Of a DNA stretch of 64,000 nucleotides, positions 62,143-64,000 are shown one piece after another (the stretch's first letter is position 1; each line of letters opens with the position of its first letter). The notes beneath the pieces were generated by a model that was not told the DNA's origin, did not search any database, and was given only the letters and a program-made list of their open reading frames with translations. The DNA is taken from positions 26,883 to 90,882 of the forward strand of contig JAWKQE010000025.1 in assembly GCA_041390305.1 (NCBI GenBank), read 5' to 3'. The stretch comes from JACKCR01 sp041390305 (GTDB taxonomy: Bacteria > Eisenbacteria > RBG-16-71-46 > CAIMUX01). A program made the position numbers and the translations under genes.

Positions 62143-64000
62143 ATGACCTTGTCGCCCTTGCCCATCGACATCTGGCTCCCGCATCTCGGCCGAGCTGGCT
62201 GCCTCGACGACGCCCTCCCGGAGGCCGAGCCGGGCGCCGAAGACGACGCGCGTCCCGCCCTGGCCTCTCGCCGGATCCTCGGCCCGCGGTGGGGGCGGGT
62301 GGGCGGCACCGGGCCGGGAGACGGTCCGGGAGGTGGTCGTAGTGCGGTCCGACGCTGGCGTGTCCCGGACCGGGAGCCTCCCGCCCGGCACTCGACCGGC
62401 GGCGAAGTCTGGGTCCTGGAGCCCCGACGTCGCGGCCCGGGCCGCGGCCCGCCGGGTCGCGGAGGAGGTCGGGTGCGCGCTCGGCCAGGAGGTCGGGTAC
62501 CAGGTGCGGTTCGAGCGGCGGGTCTCCCCCGCCACGCGCGTCCGTTTCGTCACGGAAGGGATTCTCACGCGCCGACTCCTCTCCGATCCCGAGCTCTCGG
62601 GAATCGACTGCGTCGTCTTCGACGAGTATCACGAGCGTTCGCTCGACGCGGACCTGGGACTGGCGCTGACGCGGGAGGTGCAGGCCACGCTCCGGCCTGA
62701 CCTCCGGATCGTCGTGATGTCGGCGACGCTCGACTCGGACGAACTCTCGCTCCACCTGGGCGGCGCGCCCGTCCTGCGCGTGCCGGGCCGCACGCACCCG
62801 ATCGAGATCGATCACCTGGACCGACCGGACGCGCCGCCGATGCCGGTCGGCGTGCGGATGGCGTTCGAACACCTCCTGGAAGACGGGCTCCGTGGGTCGG
62901 TTCTCGTTTTCGTTCCCGGCGCGTGGGAGATCCAGGCCTGTCTCCGCGAGCTCGATCCCGCGCTCCGGAAGTCCGGCTATGTCGGGATGCGTCTGCACGG
63001 CGATCAGCGGCCGGAGGAACAGGACGCGGCCATCGCGAGTCGGGAGCGACGCGTGGTCGTCTCGACGAACCTGGCCGAGGCATCGGTGACGGTGCAGGGA
63101 ATCGAAGCCGTGATCGACTCCGGACGGGTGCGGGTCGCGCGGTTCGATCCGTGGGTCGGGGTCGATCGACTGCGCACCGAGCGGATCTCACGAGCGTCGG
63201 CCGTACAACGCGCGGGACGGGCGGGACGTCTCGGCCCGGGGCGATGCGTGCGTCTCTACACCGAGGATGAGCTCGCCCGCTGGCAACCGTTCGCGGAGCC
63301 CGAGATCTCGCGGGTGGACCTCTCGCAGACCGTGCTCGCGCTGAAGGGCTGGGGGACGACGGATGTCCGCACCGTGCAGTGGCCCTCGCCTCCGCCGGAA
63401 GATGCGGTGCGCCGGGCCGAGCGGCTCCTCCACTGGCTCGGCGCTCTCGATGGCGACACGGCGGCGAGCAGGATCACCGATCTGGGGCGGAAGATGCTCC
63501 TCTACCCCCTCCCGCCACGGCATGCGCGGGTGCTCGTCGAGGCCGAGGCCCTCGGTGTGACCGAAGACGCGGCCCTCTGGGTCGCCCTGGCCGGAGAGCG
63601 CGATCCGCGGCGACGGGACGAGAAGCAGCGCCGCTCCGGGGGGCCCGCTCATGGCACGCCGCACCGTGCGAAGGGGCGCGTCGCCAAGGACCCCGTGCGT
63701 CGCAACGCCTCTCGCGCCTCGGCACAGGGCGACGGCGGTGAGTCGGACCTCGCCATCCTGGAGGACAAGGTGCGTGCGGCAGCAGCCGGACGTTTCGCCC
63801 GCGATGTTCTCGATCGCGAAGGCGTGGACGGACGGACCGTGCGCCGGATCGTCGACGTGGCGGAGCAGCTCGGGCGGATCGTGCGCCAGAGTCGCGGAAA
63901 GGACGCCGACAAGCAGGACGTCGCCGCCGCGATCGACTCCCTTCTCTCCGGCGCCCCCTCCATGAGCCGGGACGAAGCCCTCCGCCGCGCGCTCCTCGCT
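62143..64000 (+). CDS. hrpB: HrpB-type ATP-dependent helicase (3' end off window, 5' end frame-disrupted)
   Basis: A DEAH-box-type helicase of the HrpB family, continuing past the window. From ~62430 the frame is clean: VAARAAARRVAEEVG, GYQVRFERRVSP, VTEGILTRRL, CVVFDEYHERSLDADLG (DEAH as DEYH), VVMSATLDSDE, STNLAEASVTVQGIE and QRAGRAGR. The first ~95 codons are broken: MTLSPLPIDIWLPHLG starts at 62143 in one frame, the Walker A remnant KTTRVP (62240) lies in another, and GEVWVLEPRR returns to the first. At least two small deletions, near 62238 and 62428, and one more near 62256 are needed. The start at 62143 is tentative; function beyond helicase is unproven. Confidence 0.82.

Overview
The window is GC-rich, densely coded bacterial chromosome from a diderm (LPS-making) organism. 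It carries a near-complete Raetz-pathway lipid A block (lpxA, lpxB, an lpxC-fabZ fusion, lpxD, waaA), BamA, LolC/D-type lipoprotein export, Lnt and several lipoproteins. It also carries the McsA-McsB-ClpC arginine-phosphorylation and proteolysis module, best known from Gram-positive bacteria, and a Minf_1886-family protein. The lpxC-fabZ fusion, McsAB-ClpC and Minf_1886 together suggest a little-cultured lineage around the FCB or Eisenbacteria/Gemmatimonadota-like groups. That placement is inference; no 16S or ribosomal cluster is present to settle it.

Layout. 1-4.4 kb: a DUF512 radical-SAM-like protein (runs off the left edge), a GNAT acetyltransferase, tRNA-Gly(CCC) with its own promoter and terminator, and an orphan chemotaxis receptor. 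4.4-10.8 kb (minus): nadB, a Minf_1886 protein, a GT9 glycosyltransferase, mutL and miaA, mostly with overlapping stop/start codons. 11.0-36.9 kb: after one plus-strand lipoprotein, a run of about 25 kb of minus-strand genes: htrA, purB, purL (in two pieces), purQ, purS-like, purF, lolC, lolD, mcsA, mcsB, clpC, bamA, ompH, lpxD, lpxC-fabZ, lpxA, a Gfo/Idh oxidoreductase, lpxB, a DUF374 acyltransferase and waaA. Translation coupling (ATGA, GTGA or TGATG junctions) is the rule here, so envelope assembly, purine synthesis and protein quality control probably share transcripts. 37-44.7 kb: truA, asd, an RlmI-type rRNA methyltransferase and lnt; rpsT divergent; dapB-dapA. 44.8-50.7 kb: a large membrane protein with a spermidine-synthase-like domain, then dapF, an Ig-like-domain lipoprotein and argF. 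51-64 kb: lipoproteins, a receiver-GAF-histidine kinase, hslVU, xerC, secA and the start of an hrpB-type helicase.

Two window-wide patterns stand out. First, conserved proteins carry low-complexity inserts built from short in-frame DNA tandem repeats: 39 bp in the MiaA N-terminus, 36 bp in the MutL linker and 36 bp (about five copies) in the HslU I-domain. Second, many conserved genes are broken or altered by one- or two-base indels, often in compensating pairs, or by one in-frame stop: the nadB 3' end, the Gfo/Idh 5' end, ompH/lpxD, purL, xerC (catalytic Tyr lost), secA (Walker A and a C-terminal patch) and the hrpB 5' end. Consensus-sequence error is the simplest explanation, so apparent losses of catalytic residues should not be read as biology without read-level support. 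No CRISPR array, insertion sequence, prophage or rRNA was seen. I did not find a clearly undescribed multi-gene defence or biosynthetic system; the most unusual items are the repeat-bearing housekeeping enzymes, the extended PurS-like protein, and the coupled pur-lol-mcs-bam-lpx gene order.
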